From assembly GCA_963682025.1 (NCBI GenBank), contig OY821519.1:107736264-107800263 (forward strand): DNA of 64,000 bases. The letters are read 5' to 3'. The notes beneath the pieces were generated by a model. That model had not been told where the DNA came from. It worked only from the letters and a program-made list of their open reading frames with translations, and made no database searches. This DNA is from Cordilura impudica (Eukaryota; Arthropoda; Insecta; Diptera; Scathophagidae). Below are positions 1 to 11,653 of this stretch, in pieces. Both the position numbers and the translations under genes were made by a program. Each line of letters opens with the position of its first letter. Position 1 is the stretch's first letter.

Positions 1-120
1 CTAGAATTTACGCTCGAATTTCGAGGGCTGGAATCTGCTAGTATATATAAAAATGTTGGTGCATTTATTTGTAACGAATGATCTTCGGAACCATAAGATA
101 TGTCAAGCTAAGATCTGCAC

Positions 121-420
121 CATAGGTTCGGTTCCAGATATTCTGTGTTTTTTTAATATTAACCCTCTATCTGGCGTTGGGGTCAAGTTATATACAAAAT
201 TTTTATTTTCAGTGCGATGTGACTGCAGTTCAGAATGTATATATGTTTTGTCATAACAAATTTTTTATGTATAAATGAACCCGATAGGTGGCGCTGGGGT
301 AAAATTATTTCAAACATTCTTATTGACGATGTGATTTTACTGAAATTAAGAATGTACATATATGTATGTTAGATAATGCGAAGAAAATTTTTGTTGGACC
401 CGGTAGATGGCGCTGGCGTT
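121..420. repeat. Degenerate ~118-bp tandem repeat, about 2.5 units
   Basis: Three anchors of the form TGGCG(C/T)TGG occur near 172, 289 and 408, spaced 117 and 119 bp. The sequence between them is recognisably repeated, with an ATGTGA core and a GAATGTATATAT stretch. It lies just before the Helitron helicase remnant and may be an internal non-coding part of that Helitron. No coding potential is seen. Confidence 0.55.
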
Positions 421-502
421 CGAAAAATAATGAGTTGTCAAATTTATTAAAATTTTATTAAAAAAAAAATTCACTAACGTTTTTATATATAAATATCTTA
501 CC

Positions 503-1672
503 AAAAAGGAAGGAAAAATTGCATTGGCTATTGCTTCGTCCGGAATAGCCGCAACATTATTGCATGGTGGTGTACAGCTTATTCAGCACTCAAATCACCG
601 TTAAACGTACAAACAAATAAGAATGCCGTATGTAATATCAAAAAACATTTCGGCGTGGCAAAATTTCTGCAAAAATGCAATATTATTATTTGAAATGAAT
701 GTACCATGGCTCACAAACATTCCTTAGAAGCATTATATAGAACTTTAGAAGATTTGAAAGGCAATGAAAGACTTTTTGGTGGAGCTCTCATTTTATTATC
801 TGGAGATTTTCGTCAAACATAGCCATTCATACCAAAATCAACCTATGCTGACGAAATGAATACCTGCTGAAAATCATCAACATTATGTGGTAGCGTTCAA
901 ACTATAAAATTAACAACAACCATGCGAGTACGATTACAAAATACTTCAACGGCTGACCAATTTTCAAAACAACTACTTGATCTGGGTAATGGTGAAATCA
1001 ATATTAGCCCAACCAGTCAAACTGTTAAAATATCCACAAGTTTTTTGTCAATTTATATTGTCACGCGATTAATTAATTGAAAATGTATTCCCCGATATTC
1101 AAAATTAATATCGTAAACATGATTGGTTAAGTGAAAGAGCTATTTTAGCCACAAAAAATGTCGATGTCGATAGTATTAATGTTGTTATTCAGGACATGAT
1201 TGATTCTGAAACGTTTTCTTTTAAATCTATGGATAGTGTTGTTGAAGAAAATGAGGCCGTCAATTATCCAACAGAATTTTTGAATTCACTTGATGTGCCC
1301 GGTATACCGCCACATTTATTAAAATTAAAAGTTGATTCTCCAATAATTTTCCTACGTAACCTCAACGCTTCGAGACTATGTAATGGAACCAGGTTAATTG
1401 TTGAGAGAATAATTCCCAATGTTATTGAGGCCACAGTTCGAAAAGGAAAATTTAAAAGAGAACACGTTTTGCTGCCAAAAATTCCTATGATAAAAATAAA
1501 TTTATAAGTTAATTAATCTTAAGGACAGTCATTGCAAATATGTGGTTTGGACCTCGAAAACAGTTGTTTTTCCCACGGGCAACTATATGTGGCATGTTCC
1601 CGTTTCGGAAAGCCAGCAAATTTATTCATTTACTGCGAGAATAATGAAACTCAAAATATTGTTCACTCTTAA
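503..1672 (+). pseudogene. Helitron-encoded Pif1-like helicase, broken fragment
   Basis: Reading across frames gives the Pif1-type helicase that forms the C-terminal half of Helitron Rep/Hel proteins, which unwind DNA during rolling-circle transposition. Visible blocks are KIALAIASSGIAATLL (from 512), a motif II region ECTMAHK preceded by an in-frame stop, GALILLSGDFRQT, an open segment 1196-1507, and the terminal block GQLYVACSRFGKPANLF ending at the stop at 1670-1672. The ATP-binding Walker A segment is absent at the left edge, so the gene is 5'-truncated. Stops interrupt it around 604, 690 and 820. About 25-50 residues that normally carry an FAMTINKSQGQ-like motif are missing between 1507 and 1523, where GQSLQICGLDLEN resumes in another frame. 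The coding is clearly dead, and assignment to Helitron is supported by the 3' terminus just downstream. Confidence 0.85.
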
Positions 1673-1854
1673 GCATTGCAATAATAGAAATATATCGGTC
1701 ATTCTTATACATATGTATGTTACAATAAATATTTATTTTAATTTTCATAAATAAAACATGGTTTTTTCTTTAACAGTTTTCAATTAATATTAAAAAATGC
1801 ACAAACGTTTTTTATATAGGTATATACAGATTCTAACTAAAATAAAAAATGCAT

Positions 1855-1889
1855 TGAGGGCAAAACAACGTGTGCCCGGTCCAGCTAGT
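1855..1889 (+). other. Helitron 3' terminus (hairpin plus CTAG)
   Basis: A GGGCA/TGCCC stem (1858-1862 with 1873-1877) with a 10-base loop is followed eight bases later by CTAG (1885-1888) and then T. This is the canonical Helitron 3' end: a short GC-rich hairpin about 10 bp before CTRR, inserted before a T. It fits the helicase remnant upstream in the same orientation. Confidence 0.8.
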
Positions 1890-2412
1890 ACATATATATG
1901 GGGGGTTTCATGTCAAGCACACCAACTATTGAAACCGATGTCTTCCCATCGGGATGAAATTTGCCCCAAGGTTAGTCCTATTGGATAGTAGTTTAGACAC
2001 AATTTTTCAATAAGATCGGTCCAGATCTATCTGAGTTAGAGGGGATCAAAATTTGACATTTTGGCCAAACAGGTGTTTTTTCTCATCCATGTAACTTATT
2101 ATCTACTGTTCTTAGAAAATTTTCTCCCAAATAGTATAGATAGCTATTTCTTCAATATTTTTTTTTTGCTAAATTAAAGCATTTTTCGCCTTTTTTTTAA
2201 AAAAAGGGCATTTTTTTTTCATAAGAAAGCTAAGGATTTTTCCTTTAAAAGCTTTTTGGTCACTTAGTGTTTTGTAACTCAAGACAGCGGTTTTTAAATT
2301 TTTCACAAATGCACTATTTTGAATTATTTCCTATTTGTGTGAAAAACCTTACAAATAAAACTTATACTGAGAAACTAGACAAATTAACCTTTCCGAAGGT
2401 ATGTAACATACC
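1889..2412 (+). repeat. Left terminal inverted repeat of the 1.9-4.9 kb transposon
   Basis: It pairs with 4318-4922 in reverse complement over more than 500 bp. Small indels occur in the poly-A/poly-T stretches near 2160-2220 and 4540-4640. Confidence 0.85.
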
Positions 2413-2433
2413 TTCATAACATAACAGAAGAGA

Positions 2434-3144
2434 ATGGTTATCTGTAACCTGAAAGAGTTATTTGCAACATTTCAATCTGAACACGAGGATGTTAGAATTG
2501 GCTTCACGAAATTAACCCAAATGAGGCTAAAACATTGCGTTTTGGCAGAAAGCAGCGGAACTCACACAGTATGCGTTTGCACTTACCATGAAAATGTTAA
2601 ACTGAAGTTGAAGGAAATCAACTTAAATTATTTAACAGATAATTCGGCAGAAGATTTACACGATTACCGCGATTGCCTTAAATTGACTATGTGTCCTAAT
2701 GCAACAACTTCTTGCCACTTAGGTGAATGCACTAATTGCCCGAAAACCACATTCATCAAAGAAAATTTAATCAACTCTTTAGATCGAGAATATATAGAGG
2801 AGGTCAAATTTGATTCTTGGATTCAGACTGACAGATGCACATTGAAAACAATCACTTTAAATGTGGATGATTTTGTGGAAGAAATGTGTACAGGATTGCT
2901 AAACTTGAGAAACCATGACTTTTTAGTCAAAGAGCAATGGCCATTCTTCAAGGATTTGAAGATACATTTGAAGTCTGGTGAATTTGATATTTCATATGAT
3001 TTCGCAGAAAACTATAAATATGTTCTTCAGGATGCCATACAAGCTTTCCACTTCAATAACGACCAAGCAACTATATTCACAGTAGTTATTTACTACATGA
3101 AAAATGAAAAACTGGAACGCAAAAGTATGGAAATCATATCCGAC

Positions 3145-3145
<1 letters not shown>
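2434..3145 (+). pseudogene. Transposase-like protein, N-terminal half (split by SINE)
   Basis: The frame is open for about 237 residues from ATG 2434 to the ...IISDD stretch, where a poly-T tract begins. It has several Cys/His residues: HCVLAESSGTHTVCVCTYH near residues 35-55, and CPNATTSCHLGECTNCPKT near 87-105. Both look like zinc-binding knuckles. QWPFFKDLKIH and FDISYDFAENYKYVLQDAIQ then precede the ISDD acidic motif that probably starts the catalytic core. The continuation is at 3408-3985. The only obvious break is the insertion, so the copy was probably intact until recently. I recognise the family as transposase-like but cannot name it. Confidence 0.7.
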
Positions 3146-3184
<39 letters not shown>

Positions 3185-3194
3185 ATTAATAACT

Positions 3195-3196
<2 letters not shown>

Positions 3197-3245
<49 letters not shown>

Positions 3246-3409
3246 CCTAGTTCCGCGAAGCCGAGGGCTTGTCTGCAGATTCTAATTTTTGGCTATTTTT
3301 TTTTTTCTTTCTTTTTTTTGCAGCGACACACCAAAGCCTCTGGTGGGAATCGAACCCACGACCCCCGCATGATAGGCGAGCACGCTACCTACTCACCTAC
3401 CGGGGCGCT
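3197..3409 (-). mobile_element. tRNA-derived SINE, copy 1, inserted in transposase gene
   Basis: On the minus strand a tRNA-like head starts at about 3408 (GCGCCCCGG...). It has a candidate anticodon stem CTCGC/GCGGG, a T arm GTGGG-TTCGATT-CCCAC, and a perfect RNA polymerase III box B, GGTTCGATTCC (complement of 3346-3356). The acceptor arms pair only partly, as expected for a SINE head rather than a working tRNA. A unique body and poly-A tail follow, seen on the plus strand as poly-T at 3197-3242, with a second T run at 3147-3180. The same head occurs at 55.6 kb with a different body. Confidence 0.85.
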
Positions 3410-3985
3410 TTAAAACATGATACCGTTGCAGCTTATGAGTACCAGAAGATGATACTAAAATTTCTAAAATCTAAATTTATAGTAAAGAGGTATACTACGG
3501 ACGGAGCTCGTCAACATTTTAAAAACAAAAGTAGCTTGGCAAATCTTATGGCCCACAAAAAAGATTTTGGAATGCCAGCTGAGTGGCATTTTCATCCTAC
3601 TGCTCATGGTAAAGGAGCATGTGATGGTATTGGAGCAAACCTTAAAAGAAATGCAGCGAAGTATAGCCTCCAGTGCTCTCATCAATATCGCATCTTAGAT
3701 GGGACTGCTTTATTCCATTGGGCAAAGAGTTATTGTAAAGAAACTAAAATAGTTTTTAGTAGCAAAGAGGATCATCAGGAAACATTGAAAACACTGAAGA
3801 GCAGATTCGATGCTGCGGTAACAATCGATGGCACCGCTCAATACCATGCTTTTATACCGCTTGTCGATGGAAGACTCAAGTTGAAAAATTTTCTGCCTCT
3901 ATTCAATGCGATTTCTTTCCAAAGACAACAAATAAACCAGCAGCGAAATCAACAGCTGAACCTAGTAACGCCAAGAAAGGACTGA
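3408..3985 (+). pseudogene. Transposase-like protein, C-terminal half (split by SINE)
   Basis: Coding resumes right after the SINE head with LKHDTVAAYEYQKM and continues for about 190 codons to the stop at 3983-3985. Conserved-looking motifs are TDGARQHFKN, a likely catalytic Asp followed by a basic/aromatic stretch as in many DDE-type enzymes, and DFGMPAEWHFHPTAHGKGACDGIG. The tail is Gln/Asn-rich (residues near QRQQINQQRNQQ) and basic. No internal stop is present. With the upstream half it would make a protein of about 430 residues. Superfamily unknown to me. Confidence 0.7.
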
Positions 3986-4317
3986 CAAAAAAACGAAGTA
4001 AATAAAGGTGACAAAAAAGCTGGATGAAAGACTGGGTATTTAAAAATTTACAAGACTTAAGTACTTCATCAGCTACAATAAATTAAGTATAAAAATAGTT
4101 ATGATATAAATGGATCTAATGCAATTAATAAATTATTATTATTTAATAAATTATTTATATTTTTATTTTTAATATTATTATTATTATACATTAATTTAAT
4201 TATTATTAAAAATAAATAAAAAATAATAATTTTTCAACATTTCTATAGAAAATAAGCGATTTTTTTCCTGAGGTTAACATATTCTGGGTATAACAGTATC
4301 GAGGCTATAAAATTTTA

Positions 4318-4922
4318 GTGAGGTGTGTTATTATCTTCGGAAAGTTTAGTTTATCTAGTTTCTCAGTATAAGTTTTATTTGTAAGGTTTTAGACACAAAT
4401 AGGAAAAAATTCAAAATAGTGCATTTGTGAAAACTTGAAAAACCGTTGTCTTGAGTTACAAAACATTTATTTTGATAAATATCCCACTCCCATCCCACTA
4501 AGCGACCAAAAAGCTCTTAAAGGAAAAATCCTAAGCTTTCCCATGAAAAAAAAAAATAAAAAATGCCCTTGTTGAAAAAAAAGGCAAAAAATGCTTTAAT
4601 TTAGCAAAAAAAAAGTCTACAAAATTTTTTTTTTTTTTTTAAGTATTTTTTTCCGAAATATTGAAGAAATATCTATCTAAACTATTTTCTAAGAACAATA
4701 GGTAATAAGTTACATGGATGAGAAAAACAACTGTTTGGCCAAAATGCCAAATTTTGATCCCCTCTAACTCAGAGAGATCTGGACCGATCTTGTTGAAAAA
4801 TTGTGTCTAAACTACTATCTATTGGATAGTAGTGGACTAACCTTGATGCAAATTTCATCCCGATCGGAAGACATCGGTTTCAAAAGTTGGTGCACTTGAC
4901 ATGAAATCCCCCATATATATAT
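4318..4922 (-). repeat. Right terminal inverted repeat of the 1.9-4.9 kb transposon
   Basis: This is the reverse complement of 1889-2412 and ends in CTTGACATGAAATCCCCCAT then ATATAT. It is slightly longer than the left arm because of extra A/T runs and a ~25-bp stretch around 4470-4495. Confidence 0.85.
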
Positions 4923-4951
4923 ACTCATTGTACTCATGTATAGCGTTTTAT

Positions 4952-5950
4952 TATACCCTCCACTCCAGTGTGCAGAGGGTATATATAAGTTTGTCATTCC
5001 GTTTGTAATAATTAGAAAAAAAAATTTGGACCCCATAATATATATATATTTGTGATCCTTATAACAACCGGAGTTGATATAGCGATGTCCGTCTGTCCGT
5101 CTGTCCGTCTGTCCGTCTGTCCGTCTGTGGAAATCACGATGACGGCATCAATCGGGCAGCTAGGGTGCTCGTTGGCATAAAAAATGATTCATTAACATCC
5201 TGAAAAGTTTGCTATTTAAAATCGTCCAAATCGGTCAATTAGGGCCCGAGATTTGAATGAAGAACTAAAAAAAGTCTTGAAAAAATATAATTTTCTATGT
5301 TGTTCTTGTCACGATCACGCCCTCAATAGGATAGCTAGGGTGATAATTTTTAGTGAGAATGATTCACCAAATTCATGGGAAGATTTCTACTTCAAAAATC
5401 ATTAAAATCGGTGGAACAGGTCCAGGTAAATCTATGAAAAATTAAAAAAAAAATGAAAAACATGATGTTTCCATATTGTTCCTGTTGTTATTCTAAATGT
5501 TGCATTGTTGTCATAGCTGGACTTGTTGTTTTTGTGGTCGTTGTGGTAATAATATAATAAAAACAAACCCTTTGTACATTTTTTTGTGAACTCTGGTAGA
5601 AAATTTTAAAAGTTTCCATTGTTTTGGCATCACTAAAAAAATTTGTTATATCATTTCTGTCATTGCCACGAGCCTGCATGCAAAATTTCAGATCGATTGG
5701 CTCACGGGAAAGGGGCGAAAAATCGATCCAAAATTTTGTCGACAAGCAGACACTACCAGTTAATATAAAGGCAGTAAATAAAGGGAGTAAAAGTTCACCA
5801 ATAATTTAAAAAACAAATTTTTATGTATTAATTTATTTAAAGAAAAAAATAATTAAATGAAATAGTAATAATAATAAAAAAAATAATATACAATACAAAA
5901 AAAAAGAATATATAAATAAAATAAAATAAAGATAAATGCATTCATAGCAT
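4952..5950 (+). mobile_element. Helentron/DINE-1-like element, family A, copy A1 (5' part)
   Basis: It starts with a terminal palindrome (TATACCCTC...GAGGGTATATA). The conserved block AAGTTTGTCATTCCGTTTGTAATAATT follows. A GTCTGTCC microsatellite lies at about 5087-5127, then GGAAATCACGATGACGGCATCAATC. This order (palindrome, conserved block, GTCY microsatellite) is that of DINE-1/Helentron elements, non-autonomous rolling-circle transposons of flies. Sister copies start at 8970, 10160 and 38134. Similarity to the longer copies fades after about 5950 and no 3' end is seen. Non-coding. Confidence 0.75.
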
Positions 5951-7292
5951 TATAATACACATATAAAAGGTCAATGTTTTCTAACCGTAACCGTAACGAG
6001 TCAGTTGTTTTTTTTTACATGAAAATCATTTAAAACAGTTACCGAACGTAACCGGAACGTCCCAATACTTTTCATGTGAAAAAAAGGCTGACACGTTACG
6101 TAACAGTTACATGTCGCTAACTTGTTCTTTACACAGGCTACTGCTTTTGCAGCCAACTTCAAGTCTATTTATATAGTTTCGTAAGCATAACTGATAAAAT
6201 TGTTTCTATTATTTTTTGCTGTAAGTAATAAATTATAAATATACTGAATTTGCAAACTAAAATGGATACATATATTGGAGGTGCTTTAATACAAAAGAGT
6301 TAACGAAACAAAATCAAAAAAACAACAACTCTACAACATCAACAATGGCAGTCATATGTTCTTCAAATAGAAAAAAAAAACTGCAAGTGTGTTTTGTTGG
6401 CTACAAAACAAAAATAGTGTTGACAATATAACAAAATATGTAAAAGAAGTTAGTGCTATGAAATATTTTATTTTGTTTAAAAAAAAATCGCAAAATGAAA
6501 GGCTATAATTCCATTAATAATCAAAAGGCGTTAAACTAATTTATTTATTTTTACGTTGTACTAATGCATTTGTATTATATGTTGCTGTCGTATTCAGAAA
6601 AATCAAGTAGCTGACTATACGACTACAAATGCTGCTGCCAGCAGTCGTCTATGTGTTTCATTCATGATGTTGCATTTTTTTGCGAGCAATACTTACATAT
6701 ATTCTAAATAAAGAAATAATAGCTCTTTTCATACTGCGAAATCTATACAAATATATGTACAAATACTATATGTCAAATTTCAAATTTGCAATAATTGATA
6801 CATTTTTGAAAGAAAATTGTATAATATGAAATGTCTTTAATTTATTTCATAGAAAACAATTTTTTGAGGTGCGTGGACTTTCCATATTTACTGTTTTACT
6901 ATTTTCGTAATGAGGTTAAATGAGTTAAAAAGAATTTAAAATATTTGAAAATATTAGGTGAGGATCCTCAAGATGTAATATACGATCGGTCTAAAACTTC
7001 ACTTAGAGCCACAGTTAAATTCGAAACAACAAAAACCCATATATTTTGTGCATAAAGTTTAACATTAAATGTGCTTTTCTAAAATGTCTCTATATTTTTT
7101 TTCTCATTCATTTCTGACCACCTTCAATGTAAATTTACCAAAGTTTTTTTTATTGCAATATGTATATAAAACTTAAAAATTTAATATTTTTTATTGTGTA
7201 TTAACTTATTATTCTGCGATTTTCATTACATCACAAAATGTTACAAATTGGCACTACTGTTTCAAAAACAGAAAACTTCTAAATCAGTTGAA
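5951..7292. other. AT-rich stretch with no gene found
   Basis: No coding similarity was recognised. A short region at 5985-6120 carries repeated CGTAACCG/CGTTACG-like words around a T run, possibly a decayed MITE. Confidence 0.4.
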
Positions 7293-7841
7293 AACAGTTG
7301 ATCTGTAAAACTGTGTGTAAAATTGTGTCAAATAAAATTACAAATATTAATAAATATAATAATACGTATATATATATTATTAATTTTGTTAAGAATTAGC
7401 ACAAAATTGATTTTCCATTTTGCATTTCATTTATAAAGAATTCTGCCATATTTTGTTAAAGGGAAAATCCATTTTTGTTATATTAAAAAAAAACAGACTT
7501 GCATTTAATTTTTCCGTGACTGCCTCAATAATTGCGTAGATGCCACCACAATATTTTTTCTAATTAAAACAGTTGATCTGTAAAACTGTGTGTGAAATTG
7601 TGTCAAATAAAATTACAAATATTAATAAATATAATTATACATATATATATTTTATTAATTTTGTTAAGAATTAGCACAAAATTGATTTTCCATTTTGCAT
7701 TTCATTTATAAAGAATTCTGCCATATTTTGTTAAAGGGAAAATCCATTTTTGTTATATTAAAAAAAACAGACTTGCATTTAATTTTTCCGTGACTGCCTC
7801 AATAATTGCGTAGATGCCACCACAATATTTTTTCTAATTAA
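7293..7841 (+). repeat. 275-bp tandem duplication
   Basis: The block starting CAGTTGATCTGTAAAACTG at 7295 is repeated from 7570 with only a few differences. Its right part (ATTCTGCCATATTTTGTTAA ... GATGCCACCACAAT) is a diverged relative of sequence at about 16,305 and 39,215 inside the family A elements. The duplicated unit is therefore probably a fragment of a family A relative. Confidence 0.8.
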
Positions 7842-8107
7842 ATATTAACCAACATCTAACTAGAATTATGATTTATTCTGACTAAAAAGTTCCAATTAAA
7901 AGTTATTCATCCCAATTATGAATATTCTCAAGGAATTTCTTTCTCACGGAAAATACATTTCTCGAGAAAAAAATTCCTCCAATTATAAATTCCGCGTGAA
8001 CAAAAAATGATTAACTGGCATCATCGAATTTCGAAGCCACTTGCTTTGCTTATTGACAATTTATTTTCTATTTTTTGTGTGTGTGCAAACGACCCTACAA
8101 TAAATGT

Positions 8108-8889
8108 CCCAATAAACATTTTTTTTGCTATCAACTTGAGGTGCATTTGAGATCAAATACATTTTTCAAATCTCCAACGTTAATTCTCAAATGCCCTCAA
8201 TAGTTCGAATATAGTCTTCTCAACTTAAAAGGCACATTTTTTATATGGCGATTTTCATAGTTATCAAATTGAGAAATTTGTGATTCTCAACTTGATAGCA
8301 AAGAAATATTTCCAATCGGTATCAAATGGAAGGTACGGAATTGCCATATTAAAAAATATTATACTAATTTTAGAAATGAAAACAATGTACTTTTTTTAAT
8401 GTTTCAATTTAATTTCATTATATATTTAACATTACTATGTACATATTTAACATTAAATGTACATATTATGTACATTTTTTAAAATCTAGAATTAAAAATA
8501 AATGAATTAATTAGTTGTACATTTTTTGAAAAATTCGACAAAAAGCAGAAATAATTAAAAATATATCAATGATTTATTTGTACTTTTTTGGCATTTTTTA
8601 ATTTAATTTATTATTTATGACATATTTAAATAATATCTCAGACTTAACACAAATCGTATTCAAGTTGAAAAAATGTTTGGTCTCAAGTGGAGAAAAGTGT
8701 TGGATATCCAATTGAGAGTAAAAATGTTTCTCAAAGATTGGAAAAAATGTTAAGTCTCAACTTGATGTCAAGTTGAAAGCAAACAAGGAGAAACATTGTT
8801 CAACCCAAGTTGAGAATTACATTTGACATCAATTTAAGAACTTAACTTTTCTCCAACATTGGAGAAATAATATTTCAATGCATACTGGG
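8108..8889. mobile_element. MITE-like element with CCCA(A/G)TA ends
   Basis: The ends match imperfectly as inverted repeats: CCCAATAAACATT at 8108 and the complement of CCCAGTATGCATT at 8877-8889. Short subterminal words such as TCAACTTGA and CAAGTTGA recur on both sides in both orientations, a habit of hAT-type non-autonomous elements. No coding sequence. The boundaries are tentative. Confidence 0.45.
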
Positions 8890-8969
8890 GAATGACCGAA
8901 ACTAACACATAAACAGTTTTTTCCTATTTGAAAAACATATGACTGTCATTGTTGCTGTTGTAGAGTTGT

Positions 8970-9841
8970 TATACCCTCCACTCCAGTGTGCAGAGGGTAT
9001 ATATAAGTTTGTCATTCCGTTTGTAATAATTAGAAAAAAAATTTTGGACCCCATAAAATTTATATATTTGTGATCCTTATAACAACCGGAGTTGATATAG
9101 CGATGTCCGTCTGTCCGTCTGTCCGTCTGTGGAAATCACGATGACGGCATCAATCCGGCAGCTAGGGTACTCGTTGACATAAATATGATTCACTAACATC
9201 CCGAGAAGTTTGCTATTTAAAATCGTCCAAATCGGTCGATTAGGGCCCGAGATTTGAATGAAGAACTAAAAAAGTCTTGAAAAAAAAAATAATTTTCTAT
9301 GTTGTTCTTGTCACGATCACGCCCTCAATAGTGCAGCTACAGTGATCATTTTTAGTGAGAATGATTCACCAAATTCATGGAAAGATTTCTACTTCAAAAA
9401 TCATTAAAATCGGTGGAACAGGTCCAGGGAAATCTCTGAAAAAGTAAAAAAAAAAATGAAAAACATGATATTTCTATATTGTTCTTGTTGTTATTCTAAA
9501 TGTTGCATTGTTTTCATAGCTGGACTTGTTGTTTTTGTGGTCGTTATGGTAATAATATAACAAAAACAAACCCTTTGTACATTTTTTTATCAACTCTGGT
9601 AGAAAAATTTAAAAGTTTCCATTGTTTTGGCATCACTAAAAAAATATGTTAGATCATTTCTGTCATTGCCACAAGCCTGCCTGCAAAATTTCAGATCGAT
9701 TGGGTCACGGGAAAGTGGTTAAAATCGATCCAAAAATTTTTCGACAAGCAGACACTACGAGTTAATATAAAGAGAGTAAAAATTCACCAACATCTAAAGC
9801 AAATAATGCTAAAATACCTAGTTGTTAATAAAAAAAACAAT
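8970..9841 (+). mobile_element. Helentron-like family A, copy A2, 5' segment
   Basis: The head is the same as A1 (TATACCCTCCACTCCAGTG, GTCTGTCC repeats near 9105-9130) and runs to AAACAA at 9840. The sequence that should follow resumes at 16091, because a TIR element is inserted here. The uninterrupted arrangement is seen in copy A4 (38134 onward), where AACAATGTAAATTTAGC is contiguous. Confidence 0.8.
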
Positions 9842-11227
9842 TGGGCAATTCACAATGGTTAATGTATCGTTGTATCTCTTGTATCGTGTATCACTTTACA
9901 ATAGTGTAAAATTGTTGTTGGTAATTTTCACTGAAAAATCTGATACACGATCCAACTTCATTTGCTATGTTTAGTAAATGTTGTATATTGTATCATAACA
10001 TATCACTTCCAAGTGAATGCCAGTTTTTATGAAAAAGAAAAAACAAATACATAGAATATTATCAGCATAAATAATTATTATAAAATAAAATATGGCAAAT
10101 AATGCAAATAACGCAAATACATCGATAAGTTTATTTATATAAAAATTAATGTTTATATTTATACCCTCCACTCCAGTGTGCAGAGGGTATATATAAGTTT
10201 GTCATTCCGTTTGTAATAATTAGAAAAAAAATTCTGGACCCCATAAAATATATATATTTGTGATCCTTATAACAAGCGAAGTTGATATAACGATGTCCGT
10301 CTGTCCGTCTGTCCGTCTGTCCGGCTGTCCGTCTGTCCGTCTGTCCGTCTGTCCGTCTGTGGAAATCACGATGACGGCTTCAATCGGATAGCTAGGGTGC
10401 TCCTTGGTATAAAAAATGATTCACTAACATCCTGAGAAGTTTGCTATTTAAAATCGTCCAAATCGGTTAATCTGGTCCCGAGAATTGAGCGAAGAATTAA
10501 AAAGTCATGAGAAAATATGATTTGAATATGTGTTCTTGTGATAACGCCCTCAATAGGGCAGATAGGGCGCTTGTTTTTAGTGAGAATGATTCACTAACAT
10601 CTTGAAAAGGTTCCTGTTTTTAAATCATGACAATAGGTTTCATAGGTTCCGAGAAATCACTGAAAAGGTAAAAAAAAAATATGACGTTTTCCTATATTGT
10701 TTTCCTAAATTTTGCATTTTGTCATAGCTGTGCATGTTGTTTTTGTGGTCGTTGTGTTAATAATATAAAAATTCATCAATATCAATATTTTTTGGTGTAA
10801 TATTTAAGTTAATTAATTAATAAAAGAAACTATATAAAATCAATATCAATATTCTGCGATTTTTATAACATCACAAAATGTTACAAATTGATACATACTA
10901 CTGTTGCCAATATCAAAATACTATAAATAATATTCATATATTCTGTAAATGTATATCCATAATAAGCGCATATTAAAATAAATCGGTATTTTATTTTATT
11001 TTTACAAAATTCTGAAATTTTTAGAGTTGAAAAAATAGTATGGTTTTAAGAGTTGTATTTTTAGTACATGTATAAACCCTGCATACTTGCTTTCAAAAGT
11101 AGTAGATAGGTAAGCCATAAAATATTTATTTACCCTGTAAAAAAAATTGTTTAGAAAAATACTATTTTTTGTCAGATGTTAATTACAATAAATTTTTAAA
11201 CTTTGTTATTTAATGTCGGGACGGAGG

Positions 11228-11487
11228 CAAACGCCATTCCCAAAATTTTGTTTCAACAGTTATCCACATTAAGAATAACCGCGGAGCTCAGCTCAATCAA
11301 TGTGCAATGATCGAGCCTTGCCCTGGGAAACATGCGTTTATGCTTTTCTTAACACAAACGCCATTCCCAACTACCAAAAATTTTTGACACGAGCTATTCA
11401 CATTATGAATAGTCGCGGAGCTCAACTCAATCATAGTGCAATGATGAAGTTTCGCCCTGGGAAACATATATTCATGCTTTTCTTAGC
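11228..11487 (+). repeat. 127-bp two-copy tandem repeat
   Basis: CAAACGCCATTCCCAA begins at 11228 and again at 11355. Both units contain CGCGGAGCTCA(G/A)CTCAATCA and CCCTGGGAAACAT. GC content is unusually high for this window. Function unknown. Confidence 0.75.
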
Positions 11488-11653
11488 ACAAACCGAACTT
11501 CTTATGGCACATTAAAAATAAACTAATTGAGAAGTACAATTCATCATTACGCTGTATTATAATACTATTTTCTTATTTTACTAGTAGCTAGTAAACAAAC
11601 TGATCGTATCATTGTGAACGAAATAGAATTGAAATTGTATGCAGATTTGTTTA

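Larger units (their letters stand above)
1889..4922 (+). mobile_element. ~3.0-kb DNA transposon with ~0.5-0.6-kb terminal inverted repeats
   Basis: The left arm (about 1889-2412) reappears as its reverse complement at about 4318-4922. Shared landmarks include TTTCATGTCAAG, GATCGGTCCAGATCT, TACATGGATGAG and CTTATACTGAGAAACTAG. Between the arms lie two reading-frame halves of one transposase-like protein, separated by a SINE. The element directly abuts the Helitron CTAG end, so the exact left boundary and the target duplication are unresolved. I do not assign a superfamily by eye. The interior resembles a widespread family of uncharacterised transposase-like proteins of insects and cnidarians. 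Confidence 0.8.

Noticed and set aside
3326..3409. A tRNA gene on the minus strand
   Set aside because: The head is attached to a SINE body and poly-A tail, the acceptor stem is mismatched, and a near-identical head recurs at 55.6 kb with a 15-bp target duplication.
5087..5127. GTCTGTCC repeats as telomeric or satellite DNA
   Set aside because: They are the internal microsatellite typical of DINE-1/Helentron elements and recur at the same place in every copy.
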